The position numbers and the translations under genes are program-made. Below, in pieces: positions 27,956-36,963 of a DNA stretch of 64,000 bases. This DNA is from Rossellomorea sp. SC111 (lineage in GTDB: Bacteria > Bacillota > Bacilli > Bacillales > Bacillaceae_B). The notes under the pieces were generated by a model that did no database searches, was not told where the DNA came from, and worked only from the letters and a program-made list of their open reading frames with translations. Every line of letters starts with the position of its first letter. The stretch's first letter is position 1. The stretch lies in NCBI RefSeq assembly GCF_024733565.1, contig NZ_JANIOC010000005.1:124001-188000 (forward strand). Direction: 5' to 3'.

Positions 27956-29866
27956 ATGGGAAAATTGGACCCTTCGATGCGTTTAAAAGTGAAGAGGGAT
28001 ACGTTTTACCTCCCTGAACCAAACAGCGGAGTTTACTTCAGGAATAACCTATGTTCTTTCCGTATGGAAGGTAGTGGAATTGATCAATGGGTGGAGAAGC
28101 TGCTGCCGATGTTCAACGGGGAGTACTCCCTTGAGGATTTGACGAGTGGACTGCCTGGACCTTATCAAAACAGGGTCATGGAAATGGCAGAGGTATTGCA
28201 TAAGAATGGGTTTGTCCGGGACGTCAGCAGGGACCTTCCACATCAGTTGTCCCAACATGCCTTGGAGAAATTCGCATCACAAATCGAGTTTGTCGACAGT
28301 TTGGCAGACTCGGGAGCAGCAAGGTTTGAAACCTACCGCCGGACCAATGTCCTGGCAGTGGGATCTGGTCCTTTTCTGACTTCATTGGTTTCATCACTCA
28401 TTGAATCAGGAATCGCAAAACTGCAGGTGCTCGTGACTGATGAGGTACCTACGAATAGACGCCGGGTGAGCGAGCTTGTGGACCATGCCCGGAAAACGGA
28501 TCCGGAATTAGAGCTCATGGAAGTCGGGTTCAGTGAAGGCGGTTGGCGGGATACACTGGAGCCTTTTGATTCGATTTTATATGTAAGTCAAAATGAAAAC
28601 CAAGAGGAGCTCGACCTCCTCCATGCGATTTGCAGGACGGATCACAAGCTGTTTATTCCGGCCATTTCTCAAAAGGAGAAAGGAATGGCAGGCCCTATTA
28701 TCCATCCTGATACTGAGGCAGGGTGGGAATCAGCTTGGAGGCGCATCCATGCAACAGCCTTGCGTAAAGAGGATGGCAAATCGCTTGAATCGGCGATCCC
28801 TGGAGCCATGCTCGCGAACATGATCGTCTTTGAATTATTCAAAGAAATAACAGGAGTGGCAAAAGCCGATCAGCGAAATCGGATTTTTCTCCTGGATAAA
28901 GAGACTCTTGAAGGAAGTTGGCATTCCTTCTTACCACATCCGTTGGAGACAGGGCGTTTGGCAGCTGAAGATGTTCAGGGTCTGGAGTCGCGCCTGGAAC
29001 AGGTGACGGAAAGGTCTGATCCTGAAAAAATGCTGTATTTCTTCAGTCTGCTGACGTCAAAAGAGACTGGGATTTTTCATGTATGGGAAGAGGGGGACGC
29101 GAAGCAGCTGCCACTCGCTCAATGTCGTGTCCAGCCCGTCGATGGAGTGTCGGAAGGCCCTGCAGAGCTGCTGAAGGAGATGATCTGCAATGGCTTGACC
29201 CATGCAGATGCACGTCGTGAAGCCGGGTTAAGGGGAATTGAGGCATACGCTTCAAGACTTGCCGGTTTGATCGTTCCCCATCAGACAGGTGAACATATGG
29301 CCATCTGCACAGGAGCGACAATTGCAGAATGCATGGGACGCGGGCTTCATCACTGTCTGACTGATGAGCTGCGAAAAAGAGAGTCGGTTCAAAAAATCAC
29401 CATTTCACTCCTTACATTAAATGAGGTAGAAGATGAAACGTGTCGTTTTTATCTAAACGCATTGACCACCATGCAGGGAGAGGCGGAAATCGGAATAGGG
29501 GAGGATGTGGCTGGCTTTCCTGTCGCATATGTCCGGGGTAAGAAAGGCTGGTATGGAAATACCGGCTTCACCGTCACCATGGCCCTGAGGCACTCTCTGC
29601 AGCATGCACTCTTTCAAGTTCAGAACGGAACGGATGCTTTTGACGCAAACCCTGTTGCCGTTATGTTAAATGAACAGAATACGAATAGAATAACCATTCC
29701 GGCCACTGATGATAGGATCCAGTATGAAAATTTGAAAGAAGCAATCGACACCTTGAAACGGAATCAGAAACAGGTGATGGCGTACGAACTGGATATGGAA
29801 CCTGCTTTTAAACAGGAGCTCGCAGGCGTGTTTGGTGTGCTGCTGCGAGAGGAGGAAGTGCAATGA
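27956..29866 (+). CDS. Thiazole-containing bacteriocin maturation protein, ThiF-like
   Basis: This 636-residue protein matches the putative maturation protein family found in heterocycloanthracin loci (ThiF/E1-like partner). The N-terminus has a leader-binding-like region (about 1-90). A Rossmann-like stretch, TNVLAVGSGPFLTSLVSSLI, lies near 128-147, and the C-terminal half has YcaO-like remnants such as IAECMGRGLHHCLTDELRKR. It probably docks the precursor leader and cooperates with the cyclodehydratase. ATG 27956 follows AAGGAGGAGC. Its stop overlaps the next ATG by four bases (ATGA type), showing translational coupling. Confidence 0.85.
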   Translation: MGKLDPSMRLKVKRDTFYLPEPNSGVYFRNNLCSFRMEGSGIDQWVEKLLPMFNGEYSLEDLTSGLPGPYQNRVMEMAEVLHKNGFVRDVSRDLPHQLSQHALEKFASQIEFVDSLADSGAARFETYRRTNVLAVGSGPFLTSLVSSLIESGIAKLQVLVTDEVPTNRRRVSELVDHARKTDPELELMEVGFSEGGWRDTLEPFDSILYVSQNENQEELDLLHAICRTDHKLFIPAISQKEKGMAGPIIHPDTEAGWESAWRRIHATALRKEDGKSLESAIPGAMLANMIVFELFKEITGVAKADQRNRIFLLDKETLEGSWHSFLPHPLETGRLAAEDVQGLESRLEQVTERSDPEKMLYFFSLLTSKETGIFHVWEEGDAKQLPLAQCRVQPVDGVSEGPAELLKEMICNGLTHADARREAGLRGIEAYASRLAGLIVPHQTGEHMAICTGATIAECMGRGLHHCLTDELRKRESVQKITISLLTLNEVEDETCRFYLNALTTMQGEAEIGIGEDVAGFPVAYVRGKKGWYGNTGFTVTMALRHSLQHALFQVQNGTDAFDANPVAVMLNEQNTNRITIPATDDRIQYENLKEAIDTLKRNQKQVMAYELDMEPAFKQELAGVFGVLLREEEVQ

Positions 29867-31809
29867 GTTCTTTCGTGGTCATTGTGGGAGAGGGGATGCT
29901 CTCAAACCTTGTATGTGAGCAAATTTCAGCCCGGTACCCCGTTTTCAGGCGAAAAAACGTAGACAAAAACATCCCGGCCACTACCGATTTGGTACTCACA
30001 CTTGATGATACATGGAACCCAAGCGTTCACCAGATGGCAGAAGAAGTGCTGGGGGGGGCTCAGGTTCCATGGCTGAGAGGCTTCGTTGCCTTTGGAGAAG
30101 GGATTATCGGGCCACTGGTCCAGCCCCGCACTCCAGGATGCTCACAATGTGCCGATGTGAGACGTCTCCTTGGAGGAAAGGAACGGCATGAAATGCGGGA
30201 AGTGCAAAGGAAACTCGCGGATGATGGCGGAATGACGAAAGACCCGTGGGCTTCAAAAACCGGTATCTTGCACATGGCTCACATCATCACCTCAGAAGCA
30301 TTCAGAATCCTTGAGGGTGAAGTGGCCCATTCGGAAGGAAGGGTATGTTTCACCGACTTGAGAACGTTGAACAACTCCTGGCACTCCTTTATTCCAGATT
30401 CATTATGCCCGGTATGCAGCGTGATTCCGGATGATTCTCCGGAATTATCACAAGTGTCCCTCAAGCCCAGCCAGAAAATCCGTCCCGACAGTTTCCGCTG
30501 TACATCCCTGGATGAACTGAAAAATGTACTGATAAACGACTATCTTGATAACCGGACCGGACTTTTCAACAGCAAGATGTATGACCTGGTGACGCCGTTT
30601 GCCGATGCGAGCGTCAATATGCCGATGCTCTCCGGTGATGAAGGGACGGCGGGACGAACCCAGGTCTACTCAGACAGCGAGCTGACAGCCATCCTTGAAG
30701 GGTTGGAGCGTCACTGCGGATTGGAGCCCCGTGGTAAACGGACGGTTGTTCATGACAGCTACCGGAATGTGGAGGAACATGCACTTGATCCCCTAAATGT
30801 CGGCGTACACACCGACGAGCAGTACGCCATGCCGGGATTCCCATTTGAAAAGTTCGATCCTGACAGGGCCATCGACTGGGTGTGGGGATACTCACTCATC
30901 GAAGAGCGGCCGATTCTCGTTCCTGAGCTCCTTGCCTATTACAGTCTGGGCTGCGGCTCATCCGGGTTTGTTTATGAAACGTCCAACGGCTGTGCCCTTG
31001 GGGGAAGCAGGGAGGAAGCCATTTTCTACGGTATCATGGAGGTCGTCGAACGGGACTCGTTCCTTATGACCTGGTACGCAGAACTGGGGCTGCCTCGTCT
31101 CGATCCCATGACAGCCGAGGACGAAGAGCTCCAGTTAATGATCGAACGGATGCGTGCGGTCGCAGGATATGATCTCTCTTTGTATAACTCCACCATGGAG
31201 CACGGCATTCCAAGCGTTTTTGCCATGGCCAAAAACAGGAAGGATGCCGGATTGAATCTGATCCTCGCGGCAGGTGCCCATCTCGATCCTGTAAGAGCAG
31301 CCAAAAGTGCGATTCAGGAGCTCGCCGGAATGATGCTGAATCTCGATGAAAAATTGGAGAAGAATAGGGCGAAATATGAAAAGATGCTGTACGATGATTC
31401 CCTCGTCAGGCAGATGGATGATCACGGTATGCTATATGGATTGCCACAGGCTGAAAAACGTTTTGCCTTTTTGAAGGACGAGAGCCGAGGCTTACGAAGT
31501 TTCCAGCAGGAATTCAATTGGCGATCGGAACACACCGATCTGACGGATGACCTGAAGGAGATTCTTGAAAGATTCCGAAGCCGGAACCTTGACGTCATTG
31601 TTGTTGACCAAACCGCACCGGAACTTGAAAAGAACGGACTGTACTGCGTGAAAGTCCTGATTCCAGGCATGCTTCCCATGACGTTCGGGCATCACCTTAC
31701 CCGGCTGACAGGGCTAGAAAGGGTCCTGAACGTCCCGGAGGCACTGGGATATAGGGACCAGCCATTGACATTTGATGAGCTCAATCAGAAACCGCATCCG
31801 TTTCCTTAA
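29863..31809 (+). CDS. Fused E1-like/YcaO cyclodehydratase
   Basis: This 648-residue enzyme converts Cys (and perhaps Ser/Thr) of the precursor into azolines using ATP. The N-terminal E1-like part has a zinc site of two CxxC pairs, C93-C96 (GCSQC) and C182-C185 (LCPVC). The C-terminal YcaO part covers about 265-640 with YSDSELTAILEGLERHCGLE, GCALGGSREEAIFYGIMEVV and ERDSFLMTWYAE. The protein ends KPHPFP, the PxPxP tail that in YcaO cyclodehydratases reaches the active site. Start ATG 29863 overlaps the preceding stop. The downstream SagB-like gene would oxidise the azolines. Confidence 0.92.
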   Translation: MSSFVVIVGEGMLSNLVCEQISARYPVFRRKNVDKNIPATTDLVLTLDDTWNPSVHQMAEEVLGGAQVPWLRGFVAFGEGIIGPLVQPRTPGCSQCADVRRLLGGKERHEMREVQRKLADDGGMTKDPWASKTGILHMAHIITSEAFRILEGEVAHSEGRVCFTDLRTLNNSWHSFIPDSLCPVCSVIPDDSPELSQVSLKPSQKIRPDSFRCTSLDELKNVLINDYLDNRTGLFNSKMYDLVTPFADASVNMPMLSGDEGTAGRTQVYSDSELTAILEGLERHCGLEPRGKRTVVHDSYRNVEEHALDPLNVGVHTDEQYAMPGFPFEKFDPDRAIDWVWGYSLIEERPILVPELLAYYSLGCGSSGFVYETSNGCALGGSREEAIFYGIMEVVERDSFLMTWYAELGLPRLDPMTAEDEELQLMIERMRAVAGYDLSLYNSTMEHGIPSVFAMAKNRKDAGLNLILAAGAHLDPVRAAKSAIQELAGMMLNLDEKLEKNRAKYEKMLYDDSLVRQMDDHGMLYGLPQAEKRFAFLKDESRGLRSFQQEFNWRSEHTDLTDDLKEILERFRSRNLDVIVVDQTAPELEKNGLYCVKVLIPGMLPMTFGHHLTRLTGLERVLNVPEALGYRDQPLTFDELNQKPHPFP

Positions 31810-31829
31810 GATACGAGGAGGTGAGGAGG

Positions 31830-33401
31830 ATGAGTCTGGAAGAATTTCTGCACAATCTGCAATTCGATATCAATCGGGCCAATCAGCCTAACTGGGAAGT
31901 GGACTGGGAGGATGGGCCCCTTCCCTATAAACTGTACCGGGGATTGCCGGTGGTCCCATTATCTCTGGAGATTCCATTGTCACTCACCGAGGAGCTGCCG
32001 CCGTTGAAACCTGATGTAGAAAGAATCGGTCATTTCCTATGGTATGTCTACGGCATATCCGGGGTAAGCCAGTCGGTGCATCCTGAAGATTTCGGAGAAG
32101 AGGAGTCCTACCCCATCCATTCCTATCGGCGGTTTGCTCCATCCGGAGGGGCGCTGTATCCGAATGAACTCTATCTTTATTTGAAACTGGATGATCTGCC
32201 CCATGGAATCTATCATTATGATGCCGTCCACCACCGACTTGTCTTACTCCGGGACGGGAATGTCGATTCGTATGTAGAACGGGCACTCGGCAATCGCAGT
32301 GACATTTCAACGTGTTTTGCCACTGCCTTTGTGTCGGTAAGATACTGGAAAAACTTCTTTAAATACAATAACTTCTCCTACCGGCTGCAGGGGCTCGATG
32401 CCGGCGTCCTGATGGGGCAGCTCCTGGAAACGGCCAAACGGTTTGGATTCGAGACAGGGGTGTATGCTCAATTTCTGGATAACCCGATCAATCATATGCT
32501 CGGACTGACTGAAGAAGAGGAAAGCGTTTATTCCGTCATACCACTTTCAGCTACTGCAACGAATTGGGCAGGGAGGGGGATTGAGCGGGCAGTTACCGCT
32601 GAAGAATTATGCCGGGAGCTGCCGGCTATTTCTCCTGGACACTATGAAAGGTCTGAAAAGGTTCGAGAGTTTCCAAGGTTACTGGAGGTGAATGAGGCTT
32701 CTAAATTCAATTGCACAGGTGATTTTCAGACATTGGTGAAACAACTGGATAGGAGAGCGGGAGAAAAAGAAATCGATCTTCCTGAGATCGAATCAGGTAC
32801 GTATGATTTTGTTGATGCCTGCAAAAAGCGTCATTCACCGGAAATGGATTTTATCATGGGGAAGGTCAGTCAGGAGCAGCTCGCTACCTTATTGAAGAGG
32901 GCCACTCATTCATACTCTTTTAGAAATGACCTAGACAACGTTTTTGACGGGGAAGAACCCCGTGTTTCCATATACGGCTGTCTGTATAACGTAGAAGGCA
33001 TTCCAAATGGCGCATACGCTTATGACAGCGGTCGTCATTCACTAAGGGAAATCGGTACAGGGGATTATCGGCTTCAGCTACAATCGGGCCTGTCACTGGA
33101 TAACGTCAATCTGCTTCAGGTGCCGCTGTGCCTTCACATCATCGGAAACAAAGATTATTTCAAGGATTCCCTTGGATACAGGGGGTACAGGATCATGCAA
33201 ATGGAAGCGGGTATGCTCGTCCAGCGCCTGCTTTTGTCTTCAGCAGCGACAGGGTTTGGGGGGCATCCGCTGCTTGGGTTTGATACGACAGTGACGGATG
33301 GGATTTATAAACTGGATTCTGAGAACTTAACGACCTTAATACAGATACCGATCGGACCGTTCAGGGAGAAGGCATGGATGAGGGGGAGTTTGTTGAGTTG
33401 A
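31830..33401 (+). CDS. Two-domain SagB-type azoline dehydrogenase
   Basis: This is an FMN-dependent oxidase of the nitroreductase fold that turns thiazolines into thiazoles. At 523 residues it holds two nitroreductase-like halves. The first, about 60-250, has YRRFAPSGGALYPNELYLYL and GIYHYDAVHHRLVLLRDG. The second, about 335-520, has THSYSFRND and GAYAYDSGRHSLREI. ATG 31830 follows GAGGAGGTGAGGAGG. It ends the four-gene cluster. The RFAPSGGALYP motif is the FMN-contact region conserved in SagB. No exporter or immunity gene follows; a dispersed repeat with a terminator does. Confidence 0.9.
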   Translation: MSLEEFLHNLQFDINRANQPNWEVDWEDGPLPYKLYRGLPVVPLSLEIPLSLTEELPPLKPDVERIGHFLWYVYGISGVSQSVHPEDFGEEESYPIHSYRRFAPSGGALYPNELYLYLKLDDLPHGIYHYDAVHHRLVLLRDGNVDSYVERALGNRSDISTCFATAFVSVRYWKNFFKYNNFSYRLQGLDAGVLMGQLLETAKRFGFETGVYAQFLDNPINHMLGLTEEEESVYSVIPLSATATNWAGRGIERAVTAEELCRELPAISPGHYERSEKVREFPRLLEVNEASKFNCTGDFQTLVKQLDRRAGEKEIDLPEIESGTYDFVDACKKRHSPEMDFIMGKVSQEQLATLLKRATHSYSFRNDLDNVFDGEEPRVSIYGCLYNVEGIPNGAYAYDSGRHSLREIGTGDYRLQLQSGLSLDNVNLLQVPLCLHIIGNKDYFKDSLGYRGYRIMQMEAGMLVQRLLLSSAATGFGGHPLLGFDTTVTDGIYKLDSENLTTLIQIPIGPFREKAWMRGSLLS

Positions 33402-33426
33402 GGAGGAGAGAACCGCGGGGACAAAT

Positions 33427-33700
33427 CCCTTGGTGATTTTGGTACTTACGGATAAAGAATATTCGAAACTGCGGCATGATTACTGGAAATCTCGCATGAT
33501 TGCATCTGAATCCCGCACGATAGTTACGTAAGCCGCATGAATATTTCAAATCCCGCACGATAATTGTATATCTCGCATGAATCTTCTCCACATACCTCTT
33601 TTTAAGGGTATGAGATGGAAGGACTGAACGGTTGAAAAAGACTATATTGAGTAAAGCTTTCAATAAACGTCCTTTGGCTCGGCCAAGGGACGTTTTATTG
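33427..33700. repeat. Composite dispersed repeat, copy A: 20-bp array plus terminator module
   Basis: It has two parts. First is a six-unit array, core GCATGAT or GCACGAT, with units starting at 33474, 33494, 33515, 33535, 33555 and 33575 (spacings 20, 21, 20, 20, 20). Then comes a module AAGGGTATGAGATGGAAGGA, then GGTTGAAAAAGACTATA, and an ACGTCC hairpin. The same order is found at 56838-57101, and the right half alone at 40988-41090. Confidence 0.85.
33661..33700. terminator. Bidirectional terminator within copy A
   Basis: CAATAAACGTCC-TTTGGC pairs with GCCAAGGGACGTTTTATTG. It ends the thiazole-peptide operon and can also end the leftward MBL gene. The 195 bases to 33895 hold no supported gene. 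Confidence 0.85.
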
Positions 33701-33895
33701 ATGAAAGTAGATGAGAATGGGGACCAAACACACTTTCAATTTAAATTAGGGAGGTTCCTTTAATTAGAATAGGTGGTTATTTCGTTTATGGACCATTTCA
33801 TGATGGTACGGATTAAAATCTGAACATCCTTAACTTAATCAACTCTTTAAAATGGTTTATAGAAAAATTAAGAATAACCCTAATACTTCCTTAGG

Positions 33896-34720
33896 TTAAG
33901 TATTAAACAACTCTCCATTTAAAGCAGAAATATACCTTGCTGCGGATCTTTGAACAGCTATATCCGCACTATCAGGAATCTCTTTGTGAAATGCATTGAA
34001 AAGTTGATTAAACTTTAGGGGTTTGACAGTGTTAGCCATCTCCTCTACTTTTTTTGCTGGTAAGGGGATAAGGTTAGGGTAACTATACATAAAACTTACC
34101 CACTGTTTGTCAGAAACCACTTGTATGATATCTCCTGTAAGTAAAACTCCACGATTTTCATTTTCGTTCACCCAATGCAACACTGCTCCACCTTTAAAAT
34201 GTCCACCTAGTCGATGAAGAACTAATCCTTTGCTAATTTCTATGGATTCTCCATTCCAGAAGATGATTTGATCACTTGGTCGCTGCACCCATTGTCTATC
34301 GTCCTCGTGTATGTAAATGGGGCATTGAAATGTTTCAGCCCATTCTACCTGAGTGGAATAATAGTGAGGGTGAGATAAAGCAATTGCATCGATGCCGCCG
34401 TTTAAGGATAGAACCTCTATGGTTTTTGTATCTAAGTAGGAAATACAATCCCACAAAAGTCGAAAACCTTGTTCCTCTACTAAGTATGCAGTTTGTCCAA
34501 TACCAAATGGAGGATCGGTTGTCATACTTTTTAGCCCCTTTTGTTCATTATTAAAACAATTTGAATAGGTTCCTGATTCGCACATTTTTTTTAGAGTTGT
34601 CCATTGTTGCCCACTCGGGTGAACGTATTGCCGTTCTTCCGTACAAATCACACATATTTCTGGTTTCTGATTAGAAGGTGGATACTGAGTACCGCAAGTT
34701 TTACAAATATATTTTTCCAC
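33896..34720 (-). CDS. MBL-fold protein with N-terminal zinc ribbon
   Basis: This is a 274-residue protein. Residues 5-27 contain CKTCGTQY and CVICTEER, a rubredoxin-like zinc ribbon. The remainder follows the metallo-beta-lactamase fold with AIALSHPHYYSTQVEWAETF near 113-132, HRLGGHFKGGAVLHW near 169-183 and LLTGDIIQV near 193-201. The HxHxDH motif is altered (SHPHYYS), so metal use may differ. The start follows CGAGGTG. It is divergent from the XRE-TPR regulator. Substrate is unknown. Confidence 0.8.
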   Translation of the reverse strand: MEKYICKTCGTQYPPSNQKPEICVICTEERQYVHPSGQQWTTLKKMCESGTYSNCFNNEQKGLKSMTTDPPFGIGQTAYLVEEQGFRLLWDCISYLDTKTIEVLSLNGGIDAIALSHPHYYSTQVEWAETFQCPIYIHEDDRQWVQRPSDQIIFWNGESIEISKGLVLHRLGGHFKGGAVLHWVNENENRGVLLTGDIIQVVSDKQWVSFMYSYPNLIPLPAKKVEEMANTVKPLKFNQLFNAFHKEIPDSADIAVQRSAARYISALNGELFNT

Positions 34721-34804
34721 TTTAAAACACCTCGAGTTTTATTGATTTAACTCCATTATATGGTCTAATGTTTATGGAAAGTAGTGTAAAATAAGGTAAG
34801 CATT

Positions 34805-34822
34805 AACTTACCCCCGTAAGTT
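34805..34822. promoter_or_regulatory. Palindrome in divergent region, possible XRE operator
   Basis: AACTTAC-CCCC-GTAAGTT is a perfect 7-bp inverted repeat 21 bases before the XRE-TPR start, with another GTAAG just left of it. Binding by the adjacent regulator is inferred. Confidence 0.45.
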
Positions 34823-34843
34823 AGAAGTGAGGAGTTGTACAAG

Positions 34844-36061
34844 TTGATAGGCAAAAAACTAAAAGAAGCTAGAGCAGAGATGCGTATTTCTCAAAAACAA
34901 TTAGCTGGGGAATTATCCTTGACTCGTTCTTATATAAGTATGGTAGAAAATGGACATGCAGTTCCTAATCAACAGACTTTAGAAAAAATCGCCTATATAT
35001 TGAAGAAACCACTTTATTATTTTCTAGAAGAGCCAGCAGATCATAACGAAGTGGTTGGTAGAGCTTACATAGAAAAAGCTGAATCTTTAATTCTAAAGGA
35101 TAACTCAGCAGAGGGACTTGACTGGTTGGACCGTTTAGAACAATTGAAATTAGATGACTTTCTTTGGGTGAAATCGTTTCTAATGAGAATTGAATTTTGG
35201 ATTTCTAGGGAGCGTTATAGTGAGGCATACCACTCTTATCTGGAACGAAAATTTCACTTAGAAAAAATAAAAGAACGAACTCTTGGATATGAAGTACATA
35301 TGAAAATTGCAAAGCTATATTTTAGAATGGAAAGATTTAAAGATGCTATATCTCATTATCAGTATGCCGTAAAACTGGTAAGTAGGTTAAAAAACTTTCA
35401 CTTGGCGATGTCCCAAGCGCATACATATTTAGGAACATGCTATTTAAGAATTGGACATATAGATGAATCATTAAACGCTTATATAGCAGCTTTTGAACTT
35501 GCCAAGCTTGAAGGTGATGACAAACAACTTGGAAATATATCAATGGGAATTGGTAAAGCGTATCTACTAAAAAGAGATTTAGTGAAAGCCAAAATATGGA
35601 CAGAACAATGTTTCGATTATTTCCAACATCAAGGAAAGGATTGCCATATGGCAGCTATGTTTAATTTGGCTGTTGTGGAAAGAAAAATAGGTGATTTATG
35701 TTCTTCCCGAAAAAAACTAGCAATTTGCACATGGTATGCCAGAAAAAACAATCAAGAAATTTTTTCAAATTGCCTCTTTGAGATAGCGGTATGTAAATTA
35801 CATCTAAGTCAATTGAAACAAGTACAATTTTATTGTAGAAAAGCACTTGAAAGCTTATCTATTAGCGACTCTACTTACTTACGAGGAGAAATATTTAGAT
35901 TGCTAGGGGCAGTACATTTATTTGAAGGAGATCAAGAACTTGCTTACTTTTTTACTCAAGCAAGTTCAGACTTATTTCGAAGGATTCCTCGGCCAATTGA
36001 ATCATCTTTTACCACTAATATCTTAACAAAAAGCAAGTCGGAGATATTGGAAATAATATGA
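34844..36061 (+). CDS. XRE-family regulator with TPR domain (RRNPP-like)
   Basis: This 405-residue protein has an N-terminal HTH (residues about 4-58: SQKQLAGELSLTRSYISMVE) followed by about 330 residues of helical TPR repeats, such as YFRMERFKDAISHYQYAVKL and GTCYLRIGHIDESLNAYIAA. This architecture and length match peptide-sensing RRNPP receptors of the NprR/PlcR kind, which bind short exported signalling peptides. TTG 34844 is preferred because GAGGAG is nine bases upstream; TTG 34835 is adjacent to that site. No clear signal-peptide precursor follows within 250 bases, so peptide control is inferred. Confidence 0.82.
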   Translation: MIGKKLKEARAEMRISQKQLAGELSLTRSYISMVENGHAVPNQQTLEKIAYILKKPLYYFLEEPADHNEVVGRAYIEKAESLILKDNSAEGLDWLDRLEQLKLDDFLWVKSFLMRIEFWISRERYSEAYHSYLERKFHLEKIKERTLGYEVHMKIAKLYFRMERFKDAISHYQYAVKLVSRLKNFHLAMSQAHTYLGTCYLRIGHIDESLNAYIAAFELAKLEGDDKQLGNISMGIGKAYLLKRDLVKAKIWTEQCFDYFQHQGKDCHMAAMFNLAVVERKIGDLCSSRKKLAICTWYARKNNQEIFSNCLFEIAVCKLHLSQLKQVQFYCRKALESLSISDSTYLRGEIFRLLGAVHLFEGDQELAYFFTQASSDLFRRIPRPIESSFTTNILTKSKSEILEII

Positions 36062-36194
36062 TTAGTCATAATAGGGCTTAATTAATACTAGGACAGATGT
36101 TATTGCGAATTTTTTAGTTTATTTTTAAGTTAAAGTTCAGCTAGTATTTGGGAACTTGGTTGTGAAAGAGCCTAATTTGAAAAATAATAAATGA

Positions 36195-36255
36195 ATAAGG
36201 CAGTAATCTCTCGGTCCTTTAATTCCTGCCTTATCCATTAATCAGGCTGGTTAAC
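36195..36255 (+). repeat. Spacer-like hairpin, possible left outlier of the cassette spacers
   Basis: AATAAGGCAG pairs with CTGCCTTAT around a 22-base loop, followed by TTAATCAGGCTGGTTAACAG. The latter resembles the spacer tail seen repeatedly from 41 kb onward. Confidence 0.5.
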
Positions 36256-36335
36256 AGAACACTATGAGACTTAAATCTCAAAACAGAAGGTAATAAATAG
36301 ATAAAGTAACCGTATTTTCGCAGGGAGTTTTTGCA

Positions 36336-36497
36336 TTGGAATTAATAATTATGTTTTTATTTGTCTTTATTCTATGTATGTGTATAGGTACAGTATTGAA
36401 TATTCTTTTGAAAATGACACATAAAATGAATTGGCTAATAACTCTTTTAATAAGTGTAGTTGTAGCAATTTTAGCTCAGTTTTTAAATGCAATGTAG
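36336..36497 (+). CDS. Small hydrophobic protein, 53 residues
   Basis: TTG 36336 has CAGGGAG eight bases upstream. The product is almost all membrane: two segments, about 2-21 and 32-51, joined by KMTHKMN. It ends where the next frame begins (TAG then GTG). No family is recognised. Confidence 0.6.
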   Translation: MELIIMFLFVFILCMCIGTVLNILLKMTHKMNWLITLLISVVVAILAQFLNAM

Positions 36498-36551
36498 GTG
36501 AATGATTGCCTGCGGGCAGTATTGAAAAAGAGTTGTGAAAGGGTTTGTCTT

Positions 36552-36761
36552 ATGAAAAGTAAGAAAAACAGAAAGCGTACTATAATTCAGTGGAGTGCTT
36601 ACGCGATAGTAATGCTTTCTCTAGTTATTAAAATAGTGTTATTTATATCAGGGATATCCCGGGAATTAGCTTCCAATACCCTTGATACAATATCCTGGAC
36701 AGGGCTAGGATTAGGTTTTAGCTTATTACTGATTTCCTGCTTGTATCCAAAGAACGCCTAA
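36552..36761 (+). CDS. Small two-helix membrane protein, 69 residues
   Basis: The basic N-terminus (MKSKKNRKRT) is followed by two membrane segments, about 11-32 and 45-65. ATG 36552 follows GTGAAAGGGTTTGTCTT. The frame also opens upstream at GTG 36498, but that start abuts the previous stop and lacks a site. Not recognised. Confidence 0.6.
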   Translation: MKSKKNRKRTIIQWSAYAIVMLSLVIKIVLFISGISRELASNTLDTISWTGLGLGFSLLLISCLYPKNA

Positions 36762-36796
36762 AAACACCTCACAAAGCCTAATTAATGGAGCTTACA

Positions 36797-36831
36797 TAGT
36801 TACATTTTTATTTATCTTTTTTGTATCCATC
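36797..36831 (+). pseudogene. Remnant matching the 3' end of a DUF3953 gene
   Basis: TAGTTACATTTTTATTTATC then TTTTTTGTATCCATC is nearly the same as the DUF3953 gene near 60563-60597 (TAGTTACATTCATATTTATC then TTTTTTGTATCCATC). Only the C-terminal coding end is present. Confidence 0.6.
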
Positions 36832-36963
36832 AAAGTACCTGGGTGCATTAAGCTAAGTAGAATAACTCCTTTCTTCCATATTACTTTTTGAAAATTCTAT
36901 AATTTGGTATGATGTACTTTGTTAGCAAAAAAATTAGAGTATACAAAGGGAGTGCTTAAACAT

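Noticed and set aside
27661-28017. 118-codon frame overlapping the precursor gene
   Set aside because: It is the +1 shadow of the Cys/Gly repeats, reads through the terminator at 27841 and ends within the next gene.
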